Positions 28,959-41,100 of a DNA stretch of 64,000 bases are shown in pieces. Origin of the DNA: Durusdinium trenchii. Its lineage: Eukaryota > Sar > Dinophyceae > Suessiales > Symbiodiniaceae. Where the stretch lies: assembly GCA_963970005.1 (NCBI GenBank), contig CAXAMN010004113.1:918026-982025 (forward strand), written 5' to 3'. The number at the start of each line of letters is the position of its first letter. Within the stretch, counting starts at the first letter, position 1. Under the pieces are notes generated by a model. That model had not been told where the DNA came from, made no database searches, and saw only the letters and a list, made by a program, of their open reading frames with translations. A program made the translations under genes and the position numbers.

Positions 28959-31430
28959 TGGCTCTATGTTTGCAGCTCCGAGGACTCATCGGCGGCAGCT
29001 GAGTTATATCGCGCCAGATCTCCGAGTGGTGATGATCCCATACGATGCGAGTCATATTGACTGCTGGAGATGCCACATGTCTACCCCACTTGTGGGAATC
29101 CACCTGCACCTGGTAGGAAGTAAGACTCAGTAAGTAGATAGCATAGCATAACAATCGTAGGTGCGTAATCCATGTGCAGCTGCCCTACATTGTCACATTG
29201 TTTCACTCCTTGGAGAGGGCTCACCGACCCCAATTTGGCATCATGACAGACAGAACATGTTTATACATACACCAGTGTGGCACATGGATATGCTGATATG
29301 CTGTATAAATCTAATAATAACAGATACTGACAGATACTATATATATATATATACCCTTGAGAGCTGAACCACCGTAATGTAGGTAAATATGCCATACGTC
29401 TCTTTTTCCCTCACAACTCAATCTATGGAGTGAGGTCTTCTGTGGAGACCACAGCAAGGGGCAAACGACCCAAAAACTACCAACTCCCCTTTTATTGTTC
29501 AACTGGCAAACGCTTATAGGCTTATAGACATGCTTAGACGCTATATGGCGAAATATTTCAACACAATGAAACAAGATCCAAAAGGTGCGTTGGCTGAGTT
29601 CCTTTCGTCTCCATCGCTTTCATTGATGTTCGTCCGGCCGCGCTCGGTCACCGGTTCGGCTCGGTTTCGCCCCCGTCGTTCGGACCGCGCTAACGTGTTC
29701 GGTCGGACCGGTCGGACCGGTCGGAAAAGACAGTGATGGCTTAAGGATGTTTGCTCAGTGATGAAGCTCAAGAGCAGGTGGAAAAGGGTTATATAACCTT
29801 TAAAGATGTTCCAACGTCCGGACTTGAGAGGCTTCAGAAACAACACAGAGCGTCCGTGTGGACCCGGCTCTGTGTGAAAAAACATCGCAGCGGCTGCGGT
29901 GCACCTTTTGGAGATCAATGGCGCGTATCCAAAACACTCCTGGAGTACCTCATTGACCCCTTTTCAACCACCCCAATGTATGCAAATTTGGCAGTCCCAT
30001 GGAGTGTTTAGGACATGTACCCTCCACCATGAGTGCTCTATTGTGGTGCTGATGGTGAACAGCTCTTTGCAATCACATCCCTCTTACGATGTACGTGCTT
30101 GTTGCTTCTCCAGCAGCTTGGGTGCGGCAAGAAGTGTCGACCTTGGAACAGCAAAGGTCCCGACGGATGTCGCACAAGGGGGAAATCTTCAAGGGAATTC
30201 CCCTGGTTCGTCCAAACACATGCATCAATCAAGGCTATGTCTATGTTTTAGGACCCTCCCCACCGAATAAGAGCGGGTACGCTGCTCGCGGGCAAGTGAA
30301 CCTCCGAAGCGCACCTGAGTTGGAAACGCACTTGGTGGTTCAGGGGCAGGGTCCAATTCTTATGCAGAACTCCCAGTGAAAATATGCGAAGTCTCCATGT
30401 GCCTGGCCGGTCTTCTTGCCATATTCTTTGAAACGACACAATTCACCGACAATCAACTGAGGTGAACACCCCGCAGGTGACAACCCCTCAATTAAAGTTA
30501 AGGTTAAATATTATATATTGTATATTCTGTTTATATATATATATTATCTACAGGATATGAAGTTATATATGATTATATATGCATAATCTATGCTACACTC
30601 AAAGCAAGAGTTCCAAGGCCGCTCCAATGCCTACCCCTTTAAAACCACTGGGTTGAACGGATGTAGCCACCCACCAGCACCACGAAAGAGTTTGTTTTTA
30701 ATAAGAAGAGTTAAAAAGCAACACACCTCACCTCGGCCTCACAAAACTAATGCATGTTCCTTCTATGCAGCTGGAATTATTTGGTTGAATCTTGGGTGTC
30801 TATCATTTAGGGTTCTAACTCCAGCGAGCTCCTTGGAGACCGGACAATGGAGCTGGGCGCAATGGAGCTACTCCACAATGACTGAAGCATTGGCAGTATT
30901 GGTCAATAGAGTTTGTTGAGGTTGCTCGTCAGAGACCAGTAGAATAGGTCAACCTCACTTGACTCACTCCAACACTTGACTCACTTGTCAGACTTTACCT
31001 CAACTGGGGGTCGCGGATGGGCTCTTTTTAAGAGCCTCCTCTCTGAGAGAGCGAGATGCCGCCGGAGAAAAGGTGTTTGAAAGCCGAAGCCCTTGAGATT
31101 GGGAGAGAGATTCTGTGCTGGGCCAAGGTTTTTCATCTATGGTGGATTGAGAGTAGATGGTACAATCTCCAAAAGGTTGCTTGGTGCCAGTGCCATCTAC
31201 TCTCCATCCTTTGTACTGCAGCTAGTACAGGTCTTTATGTTCTTCGGTTTCAGGACTTAGCCGCAAAGTTACGAACTGGAGGCGTTCACTGTCTCTCACG
31301 TGAATCCTCCACAGGACCCAGCCACGCTCGCAGCCGGACGTGCTTTGCTGGGGTCGTCCGGACGCCCGGAGGGCGCAGGAGCGCGAGGGGCTGCAAGGGA
31401 AGACCTGAAATGAAGTGGTTCAATTGTTTT
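28959..31430. other. spacer upstream of gene B
   Basis: TA tracts at 29338-29353 and 30533-30545, and a GGTCGGACC triplication at 29701-29722. No exon recognised. A GC-rich stretch at 31310-31410 has an open frame but no recognisable content. Confidence 0.45.
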
Positions 31431-31436
31431 TCTTAA

Positions 31437-31635
31437 TTTGTGTATATTTCTTTATTGATTTCTTTATTTGTTTTGTTCTTTGTTGTTGTTGTTTTTGTTT
31501 TTTCTTTATTTCTTTATTTGGTTCTTTCTTTATTTCCTTCCTTCCTTCCTTCCTTCCTTCCCTCGTTCTTTCTGTCTGTTTGTCTGTCTGTCTGTCTGCT
31601 TGTCTTTCTTTCTGTCTGTCTGTCTGTCTGTCTTT

Positions 31636-31666
<31 letters not shown>

Positions 31667-31667
31667 G

Positions 31668-31698
<31 letters not shown>

Positions 31699-31710
31699 CT
31701 CTATGCATAT
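31437..31710. repeat. polypyrimidine microsatellite (TTTC/TTCC/CTGT)n
   Basis: About 270 bp almost free of purine pairs on the + strand: T-rich, then TTCC, TGTC and TTTC units. It is a mirror-symmetric polypurine/polypyrimidine tract, prone to triplex DNA. It ends about 330 bp upstream of the first ATG of gene B. The open frames across it are repeat artefacts. Confidence 0.9.
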
Positions 31711-31984
31711 ATCTCTCTATACATATCTCTAATTGCCACCCTGGCATAGGAGAAGCAAAGTGATCAAAGTGGCTTCATGCAGGGGACAGGGTTCAAAAAG
31801 GCTTTTGGAGATTGAAGGAGGGCTGTAGATTGATGTAGAATTGGCTAAGAACAAATGTCGTACACACTGTATTGCGTGCAGATGTCCCGGAATAAAACTC
31901 ACCAAGCACTCTTAGTTTCTTGGATGGGACCCAACATGTTCATTGACAAGAACCTGCTAACCTTGGGTGCCCGGAGACTCACCC

Positions 31985-32006
31985 TGACTAACCATCACTT
32001 TTTTAG
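31985..32006 (+). promoter_or_regulatory. splice acceptor before gene B start, likely SL site
   Basis: CTGACTAACCATCACTTTTTTAG contains two branch-point-like motifs (CTGAC, CTAAC), a T run and AG at 32005-32006, which is 36 bases before the ATG at 32043. Because the ATG begins a signal peptide, this is a good candidate for the spliced-leader trans-splice acceptor, though an ordinary 5'UTR intron is equally possible. Confidence 0.45.
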
Positions 32007-32042
32007 ACTCCTTTGCGGCCGTCTTAGCCGTCAGCTCCCAAG

Positions 32043-32168
32043 ATGACCCGCCCGTGGCCAGCGCTCGCCGCGCTCCTTGTGACGGGCTCCTTGTCCACGC
32101 CATGCTTTCCTGACGCCGTGCCCGAAGGGGAGCTGCTCGGCAGCGGAGCCTGGAGGGGCCTGGCCTGG
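32043..32168 (+). CDS. gene B first exon, signal peptide
   Basis: MTRPWPALAALLVTGSLSTP then CFPDAVPEGELLGSGAW. Arg near the N-terminus, hydrophobic core and small residues before a likely cleavage site around STP-C. The exon probably ends at a GTGTGTG donor. A candidate second exon reading GQLFKELLVWNDVWEKNEAD follows at about 32207-32270; its phase was not reconciled. Confidence 0.6.
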
Positions 32169-35100
32169 TGTGTGTTTTTCCCGGTCCGGTGTATCATGAT
32201 GTCATTGTGTCAGGGCAGCTGTTCAAGGAGCTGTTGGTTTGGAATGATGTTTGGGAGAAGAACGAGGCAGACGAGTGAGTGGCAGTTTGTGCCTTGCGAG
32301 CTGCGGTGATGACTGTAGACATCATCGTCTACATGCCTTGAAATTCCACCAGAAGATATCAGAAGATTATATATTTATATAACATCCATTGCTGAAGACT
32401 GGACTTGGTGTTTAGTCAGTGTGGCAATGTTTTGGGGGCGGCGGAAGCTGGCTGCAATTTCACGGTTCTCCCATTTTGGAGCAGGAAGGACCCTTGAAAA
32501 CAACTGACCAAAAAAGTGAACGAGTCAACGAGTCTGTTGCTACGAGTCGAGTTTAGATTTTTGTCTCAGCTGTAGGTTTACACCAGCGCTCGACCCTGTT
32601 GTAGAGCAACACTAGTAGAAATTCTTCCTGGCCATTCTGTAGGTCTAGGGTGTAAGCCCATTTTACTGGCAACAGATGTAACAGAAACAATCGGTAAACG
32701 ATGATCACTATTTGTGAGACGTGCCTGGACCATCCTTAAACCGCCTCAACCATCATCCAGCGAAACCTGGTGGGATGATCTACCGACCCAATGTATATCT
32801 GCATTCTCGGCCCATCTCACCACCCTCTCAGGCGCAGAGAGTTGGTGAAGCAGGGTGACTGCGATCCGCGATTGGAGCGATGGGGGAAGCAGGAACACCA
32901 CCTTAAATACATTTAAATACTAAAAGAACCATAAAGAACCTCTTTTCAGTGATGTTCAGAAAGTAGAGGCGACATGGTGAGGCGACATGGTGCAACGACG
33001 GAGGCGACATGGTGAACGACCAGTGCTGTGTCCTTGGGGCCCCATGTGTCTTTCTCCACGACCAGTTGCCTAGAGCGCCACCGAAGCCCCGTCCGGGTTC
33101 CAACCGCGTCTTTGAGCAAATCAGGTCTTCGCGGTTTGTGCGATTTGGATGACGATGATGACGGGACCTTCCCAGACAGGTCAGGAGAGACATAGGAACA
33201 CACAGTAACGCACACACATAGGTTTCACCCCCAGTTGCAGGAGGAGATACTTTCCTTTAATTTGGTCGTGTCGGATCTTTACCGCGTTTGTTGTGTCGGA
33301 GTCCAACCACCTGTCGGACCGATGTCGTCCGAAATCTTTGCCCGTCAGTCGACCATCAGGTGAACACTACCCTGTGGGGCTCTTCATGATTGACTACGCC
33401 GCGCAACATGCCACGGCAGAACTGGTGTTTATTTTGCTTCAGGTCCGGTACCGCTTGGCCACCGTTCGAGCAGGTGACGTGCCCGTTCGGTGCGTGAAAG
33501 TGGATTCAGTGGATGCAGTTGTGCTACTTCACCTTGCTGCTTTCAGTCGACCCCACCCATGTCATACCTTCCATCCCATCCCATCATCTCTCACGGTTGC
33601 ATATGGTTGCATCCTTCCATTCCGACCATCGTCCTGTTCAGTGTCACAGAAGTCAGAAGTCCATCTCATTCTCTATGAATATGACAATCGTGCTCAGCAA
33701 AAGAAGTCTGAAACTCATTGCCGCCTACCAACACCTATGCTCTTGTTACATTTTGTTACACATCAGGAGAAGATGGGGGCATATCATACCTCATTGCGCC
33801 CACCCACACCTTCAGCACATCAGGAGAAGATGGGCTACAAGGTCCAAAAGATGCTCGATGGCTTCTTTGGCTCCGACACCTTCTTCGCCCTGGCCGGCTG
33901 CCGATCCCCCACAAATCTCTCCGATCGTGGCTGCGGCGTCGACGGCGAGATGACCACTCGAGCGCATGTGGCCGTGGAGGGATGGACGGAAGGAGAACTA
34001 CGCAGAGGGCGACGCGTACGGACGGCGCGCGGCGAGACCGAGCGTGACACGAGAAACATCCAGAAATCAAGCTGGATGGCCTGCCAGATCCTGCCAGGTG
34101 ATTTTTAGGAAGGCTGAAGAAGAGACATGGGGCGAAGATGTTCATGTTCTGGCTGGGGGGACGAGCTCCTCTCTCAAGCACTGCGCGCGCGAAAAGAACG
34201 TGGGCACAGAGAGATCTAGGCAGTTTCAGGTGCCATTGTGAGGTGTCGGCCATTACTTCGCAAATCACCTGCTTTCGCTGCTTCGTGTTTCGCACCCACC
34301 GACCCGTCCAAGGTCCTGAAAAGGTTTGGCCGCACGGACCAAGCCTCGGAGGAAGAACCTCTCCTCACCCACCATATGTGGAAGATTCCCCTAGGGATCC
34401 AAGCACCTTCTCAGAAGAGACTTGGACCCTCCAAACCTACAACAGTCGAACACATCACCTTCTGACAAAGTACGACTGGATCCCTAGGGTTCTTGGAGTT
34501 TGCCATTTGGTTCGTCAGGATATCTTCCAGTTTGGGAGCAACTTCAGCAAGACTACCCGTCCTCCGCCCCAAGGCTGGGTCGCGGGGTTGTCTTTCGCCC
34601 AGGGACCTCAGGACTGAGGGTCGAGGGTCAGATCGATATGTACTTGTTTATACTTTTTTCATGTTGATATCGTTTTTCAGTCTGGTGTCTCCAAAGTATG
34701 TCGCCAGTCTCCCTCTTCTGGGTGTGTCAAGAAGTGGTCAAAGACAGCAACATACAGCAACAAATCCAAGAGACTGGGGCGGTCGCTGGGTGCATGGTGC
34801 ATGTGAATGAATTTTGTTATGAACAAGTTTAACGAGTACTTTGTTTCATAGGGACTGGAATTGTGATAAGCACAGTTGACAGAATCTTCCACCGTTTCGC
34901 CGGGACCGCGTTTGAGCAAGCTGTCCTTGGAAGTTCGAGGCACATCTCTGCCAACAACTTGGCGAAATCATTGGTTGCCTCAGTATCCAGCTTCCGTTTT
35001 CGCAAAAAAACAACATTATATATATATATTTAGATACTTATTTAGATGTAAACATAGTCTGGTGGCGGCTAAAGTTCTGTGTCAGTTACACACTTTGTCC

Positions 35101-38100
35101 AGATACGACAGAGCAGGTGTGGTAAGGCAGCTGTGGAACCTGAAAGTCCATTTGCTTAAGCCTGGCAATCTATGGATTAGTTCAATGGATCATTGGCCGT
35201 GAATCACGAAAACTGTGCGTTTCCTGTAGATGTTCCCTGAAGGGAAAAACCACCAACATTGGGAACAGTTTGCTGCAGTGGTGGTGTGTTTCTAGTTCTG
35301 CACTGATTGCACTTGGCATTTTCAAAAAAGTAACGAAAGGACCACAAATCATTTGAGAGACTATCATTCGAAGCATTGTGTCAAAAATTGTGTCAAGATT
35401 ACTTCATGCAACATGAATATATTGTCCTTTTCTGGATCAGATCGGAGTACTTTCGCTTCTTTTCGTCCGCAGTTGGTGGTTTTTGCGCCAGCGCGCCAGG
35501 AACTTGGGAAATATGGGCTACCAGGGCGAAAGTTCTTCATTTGTCGCCCGGAGCGTCCAGGAGATACGTTGTCAAATCGATCATCTCGAGTCCTTCCGGA
35601 AAGAGGAAAGTTCCGCTGTTTGTAAAGGAAGGCTGTTTTCCAAAACCCTACGCCATGCGATGTGCTTCGTTCCATGTGATGTGTTTGTCAGAGTGTGCAT
35701 GCTAGAGGATGGGCCAGGATTCCCCGGGGGAGGTTCTTCGAAGTTGGTGGGTCCGCAAGTGCTACACTACACTTTACTCTTCGTGAAACAATCATTCCCT
35801 AGGGATCCAAGTACCCTCTCAGAAGGTACTTGGACCCTCCAAACCTACATAACAGTGTCTCCAATCACCGTACCTGAGAAGGTACTTGGATCCCTAGGGA
35901 TTGAAGTCGGAACCGTGGTCAATCCAAGGGGACGTGCCATCCGTCCACTTCCATGATGATTCCAGGGGGAGCAGATCGAATTCCTTTTGACTTGTGATTG
36001 ACCAATCCGGATGCCCCTGCGGAAGGATAGGAACATAGACCACATCTCAGTTCAACTGTAATATGCTGTAACCATGCTCCATCCATTTGAGTTTCCTTTG
36101 CGCCTGGCCATTGGTGTGAAAGCTCTGAACTTCAGCAATTCACACTCTAGAAGTCCAACTATCTTGTGAAGTAACTAAAATGCCCTTTCAGTGATTCATG
36201 CCCTCTATATGAAGACAATTCGTGTCATATTTTTTGACTCCCAAGGCACATGTTTCAACATCTTTGAACATCACCCGTTGATGAGAGGATCAGCTTTGAC
36301 TTGCATGTTTTTAAGCGGTTCGCCGATGGAGCTCCAGTGAGTGAACCTCCAGGAGAGGGCCTTCAATGCTGAGGGCATCTCTTTGGATTTCTACCGAGCC
36401 GCTGGGCATCAATCTTGTCGTCCAGTCGAATAGGATCGAATCTAGGAAGCCAGTTTCATTTCTGGGCGCGGCGTGGGCGTGCACATGTGTTGATATACAC
36501 TCCCTGGAACTAACATGGAAGTGGAGCATGGCCCCTTAAGGAAGACCATTTTCCACTACAAACAGGTGGTTTTCCACTTCCATGTTAGTTTTCGGGAGTG
36601 CACGAAGCATCGTCGAATCGCGATATACCTCGTGGAGCCTTAAGTTCACCGCTCCGTCGCAATGGCCATGTAGTCATCCAGGGGTCGAGGACCATCCGTT
36701 GCTCGGATGTCCTGCTGTCGGCCCCCAGGCAACGACCATTCTCAGGAAGTACGGGCGTACTCACCTCCGTTCGACCATCCGGTTTGGATGCTCCTGGACC
36801 CTGGACGGGAGTGTCATCAAGGGTGATCCAGCACTCCCGAAAACACCAGTTCCCAGACACTGCATGGATGGAAGAGGATGCCTCCATGGGGATGGTTTCA
36901 GGGGTCAATGTAGTTCAATATGCCACTTCTTCGCTATGGATGTGTTTATACCTCGTCTTGATCCAAGGACAAGACTGGCCCCAAGTTTTTGGCGTTTTTG
37001 CGGGACGAAGGGCTCCATAGTTCAAAGGTAGAGCAATTCTCCCTGCACCTCCCTACATCTTAAGTTAAATTGGGTCTTTTTGCACGGGAGGTAGCTTAAG
37101 ATTATCCACATGCGGCATGCGCGCCTGACTGCTCCCCTGCTCTTCCAGGATTATAATGTGTCCTGGACAGATTCGGCCAAGTATTTCTCGAGAGCCTGAG
37201 CTTTTCAAGTCTGAGACTTTGATTTTTTGTTGCTTTCAGAAGTTCGATGGCACAACCACCATTTACATCCATTTACTCTGAAGCCAGTTTGTTTTGATGA
37301 TTCTCTCTTCCCTTGTTCAACCCCCACTTGGACCCCATGTTTTCATCGTTGGACATTCATCCGTCGTCTTCATCGTTCAGGACTGAATCGACGTCTCGAC
37401 GAAGCCTCGTCACTGAGGACTTCAGGAGCTCAACCGATCCAAATTGCTTCCTTGCGAACAGACCTCCTTGATGAATGTTGAGTTGATGAAGGTCTATCGG
37501 GACCTCACCGGTGATCACGAAGGTGTCACACCTCTAGGCGCGGACTCCGAACAAGCTCGAACTCCGGACAACAACAACGACAACAAACAAACAAACAAAC
37601 AAACAAGCAAGCAGGCAAACAAACAAACAAACAACAAAAAAACACAAGCTCATAAGGAGTTTTCGTGATATTTGAAGGATATTCCATCACTCCCGAATGA
37701 TCTCCATTCATTCATGCAAATTCAGAATATTTATGGAATCTGAGGTTGAACAGTTGCAAAGCTTGATATTGAAGTGCCAAGACAAAAACGTATCCGACAG
37801 ATCAGTGACATACAGTATCTCTCATGGGCTGAAACAGCAGCTGTTTTTGTTACAGAAAAATCTACGCCGCCGTGCTTTACTAAAATTACCCCCCCCAGAA
37901 TCTTAATCAACCTGAACAACAGTAAACATAACAAAAGCTTGCAGTAAAAACGCCCAATCAGCGATTTCTCCCTTCCTGGCATCGCAGGTCCGTCGGCGAC
38001 ACGATGTTTCATCACGTACCGGACCATACCTAGATCTTCAGTCCGGACTCCGGCATTTTCCTAGATTTGGTCCGGCACTTTTCATCCCAAAGGAGGACCC

Positions 38101-41100
38101 AGATATGTAGTACAGTAGCACATCCCTCACAGCTACACCGATGTGCTGATTTGGTGTCCCTGAGGCAACGGGCAGGTGATCGGCCGATGCTTTGATGGCT
38201 ACTTCTGGTACGCGCCCGTGTGCCGCACACAGGGCTCTTCCAAGTGTATCCCTTTCATCACCGGGGGCGCTGGCTGGGCCTTTCAGGAAACCTTTCAGAA
38301 GGCGACAGAGGGGAGCTGGGGGGAGCTGAGAGGAGCTATGAGGACGTGCGCTAGTGAAGAAATGGACGGAGCCCGAGCTTTTAGGAGGAAGAAAGCTCAA
38401 GATCAAACTAGAGTAACTGTATATTTTGAACACATCACAGGTGGGAGTGAATAGATAGTGCACGACTTGCGACCTATATGGTGTTCTTCAACATTCTTCA
38501 GCCCCAAAAAGCAACCCAAAAAGACATGTCAGTCTTCGCCCGTTGGCCGCGTTGCCGGATTCAGACCCGCAGGCGACCTTCCTTGGAATGCCATTGGCCT
38601 GGGCGGTTGGAAGCAACTGGGAAAGCTACAGCACACTGCCGATGGAGTTGACCACAATTTTCTATTGGTGGAAGCCAGACCCAACATTTCTCAGGCAGAA
38701 ACTTTGCACTCAAATCAAGCTGAGTTGCGAATGGCTCTGGATTTTTCGTTATTTGGTTGTGGGGGGGCAGGTTCAATTTGGTCAAGTTTCGGAGTATGCT
38801 GTAGGTTTGGAAGGTTGCTCGATCATCATTAGAATGCTGCTCCATGCAACCATCTCCAGGATTATGTGCGTCAACACACCCCACATGTCTCCCGGACACC
38901 TTTGATATTTCCTTCGCACGCATTTGCCACACATCACCATACTTCATGGCATTCTCTAGGACGCTCTGGATGACAAAAGTTTGCTACACTCCGAGTCACT
39001 AACATGGACATGTAAAGCAACCTGTTTGTAGAAGAGAATGGTGATCCAAGGGACCATGCCATCCTCTTCCATGAGTGTTTCAGGGTGTGTATTGTATTTG
39101 CGGATTGTTTGACAAGAGTTCCAAGATATCCAATGTTCACCGATCAATGTCCAGTCATAGCCTCGTCACATGTCTCCACATGACAAGACCTCACGCAGCC
39201 TGGACCCCACCCCACCCCTGTCAGGCTGGATGCAAAGGCCTTGATTTTCCCACCATATGAGTCTCGGCCAGGTTAGGGTTCAAAACTCTGAAGAGTCGAA
39301 GAAAAACATGTTACATGGGGAAGAAAATAGTCGCGCACACACCAGGTGGAACAAGTCTATAGCAATGTAGAGTAGGGCCAGAACTGGCCAGAACATCCCA
39401 GAACGAGGCTTGGAAGTTTTGGAGTGTCGTAATGATTGTTCCGCCTCGGCACAGCCCACGATGGACAGCCTCCGATGCGCAAAACCTGTCGGTAAAAGAC
39501 GAGTGGCCGCAAAGCTGAAGTGGTTGATAGTCCTCCAGTTCGTTGGTAGCAGTTCTTTAAGTGCTTAGATACTACTGTTGCTACGTATGTTGCAGGACCA
39601 TGGCAGATGTTCCGTTGCTTCGGTCCTACCAGCCAACGCAGGTGCAAAAGGATCAGGCCATGCATTCGGTTGTGTACCATGCAGGTGGTTTCTCACTCAA
39701 TGCAGGTCATACATCAGCAGTATTTCCTGAGGAAGTCCATGAACCCACTGGAGGTAGTTCCTGGAAGTGGAAAAGGGCAGGTTCTTTCATTCGGAAGATG
39801 GACATCCAAGGGGCCGTGCCATCCACTTCGACTACTTCAGTGTAACCCAAAGGGTTCCATGCAGGTCCTGACCAATTCGTCAAGCCAGGATCGTTTGCAG
39901 TGGGAGAAAGGCATTGCAAGATCTGCTGCCACCGAAATCTCCATTGACAAATACATCAGCCAGGAGCATGGAGCCCTCGGAGCCCTCTTACGGGTCGTGG
40001 GGAGACATAGAAATGGGCCGAGTCCCGCAAAGAAGGTGCTGGGCTGCGTCGGGGACGAAGCTTCTGCGTCAGGGAGCAACCACATGAAGTTGGCGGTGTA
40101 CCGGTATGCATGGGACGATGATGTTTGGACGTTGGGGATCCCAACTGTCGGAGCCTCGTGGGATTTTGCCAGACACTCCATGGGACTGGAATATTTACAT
40201 AGATTGTAGTGGTTTGAGGGGTCAATGCAGGAAATTATTCCATTGATTGTTTGGGTTTGTTCAAATACATGTGTGTGCCGTTCTTTATCGATCTTGTCAA
40301 TGCGCAATCCCGTACTGGATGTTTCAGGGTTCTAGTGACTCTATAGTGTATCAAGCGCAAACAACGCGCGTGTTGAAGACGGACAGCAGCTCGCGGAAGG
40401 ACTTAAGCACCCTGGCTCCGGACATTGAAGAATTTATGAAGGGCTTTATGGTGGACATCAAGGATGTGGACGAGATCATGTGCTTGCGATCAGCAGCATG
40501 TTTTCCTTTTGCCCTTCTTGTGATAGACATTGGCAATGGACGATAGCCCGCTAGTGGACAATGGCTTTGAGGTCGATTCTCCATGTCCATGCTACTAATG
40601 ACGAAATAGAGTACCTACACCTACATAGTCTAGCCCAGCCCGTTTTACCATTTGGACGGTATAGGGTGATTTGTCACATTGATCATTCCTGAGCGTTGCC
40701 CAATGTTTCGGATCGGGTGGTCTACTGCGTGTTTGCACAGCTGCTTGCCTAGCTGCCAGAGGGAATTCCGTGTAGGTGGCATTGGGATCCGGAAGTTTCC
40801 TCGAGTACACCTCAACATGTACCGGGTACCGAGTCCTGAGCATTTGAGACTGCCCCAGATGCCCTAGGTTAGAGAAGCTTGAGTCTGGAAAGCCATATTC
40901 CGATGTTGCATGTCGCTGGCTGCATACCAACACTGAAAGGCGTGGACCTCAACCGGGCCAATTCCAGCTGAAAAGATATCATCGTCATCGTCATCATTCT
41001 TAGTATACTCCCTTAGTCTCTTTGGAGATCCTTTTGACAACAATGTGCAGACATGGAGAGACAAGCACTCAGGCATACTGACTATGTCATATACCGATAA

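Noticed and set aside
31415-31763. Membrane-like ORFs rich in Phe, Ser and Leu
   Set aside because: Translations of the polypyrimidine microsatellite.
33293-34108. Single 271-residue gene
   Set aside because: Only the 3' third looks coding; the rest is intron-like. Treated as an exon of gene B.
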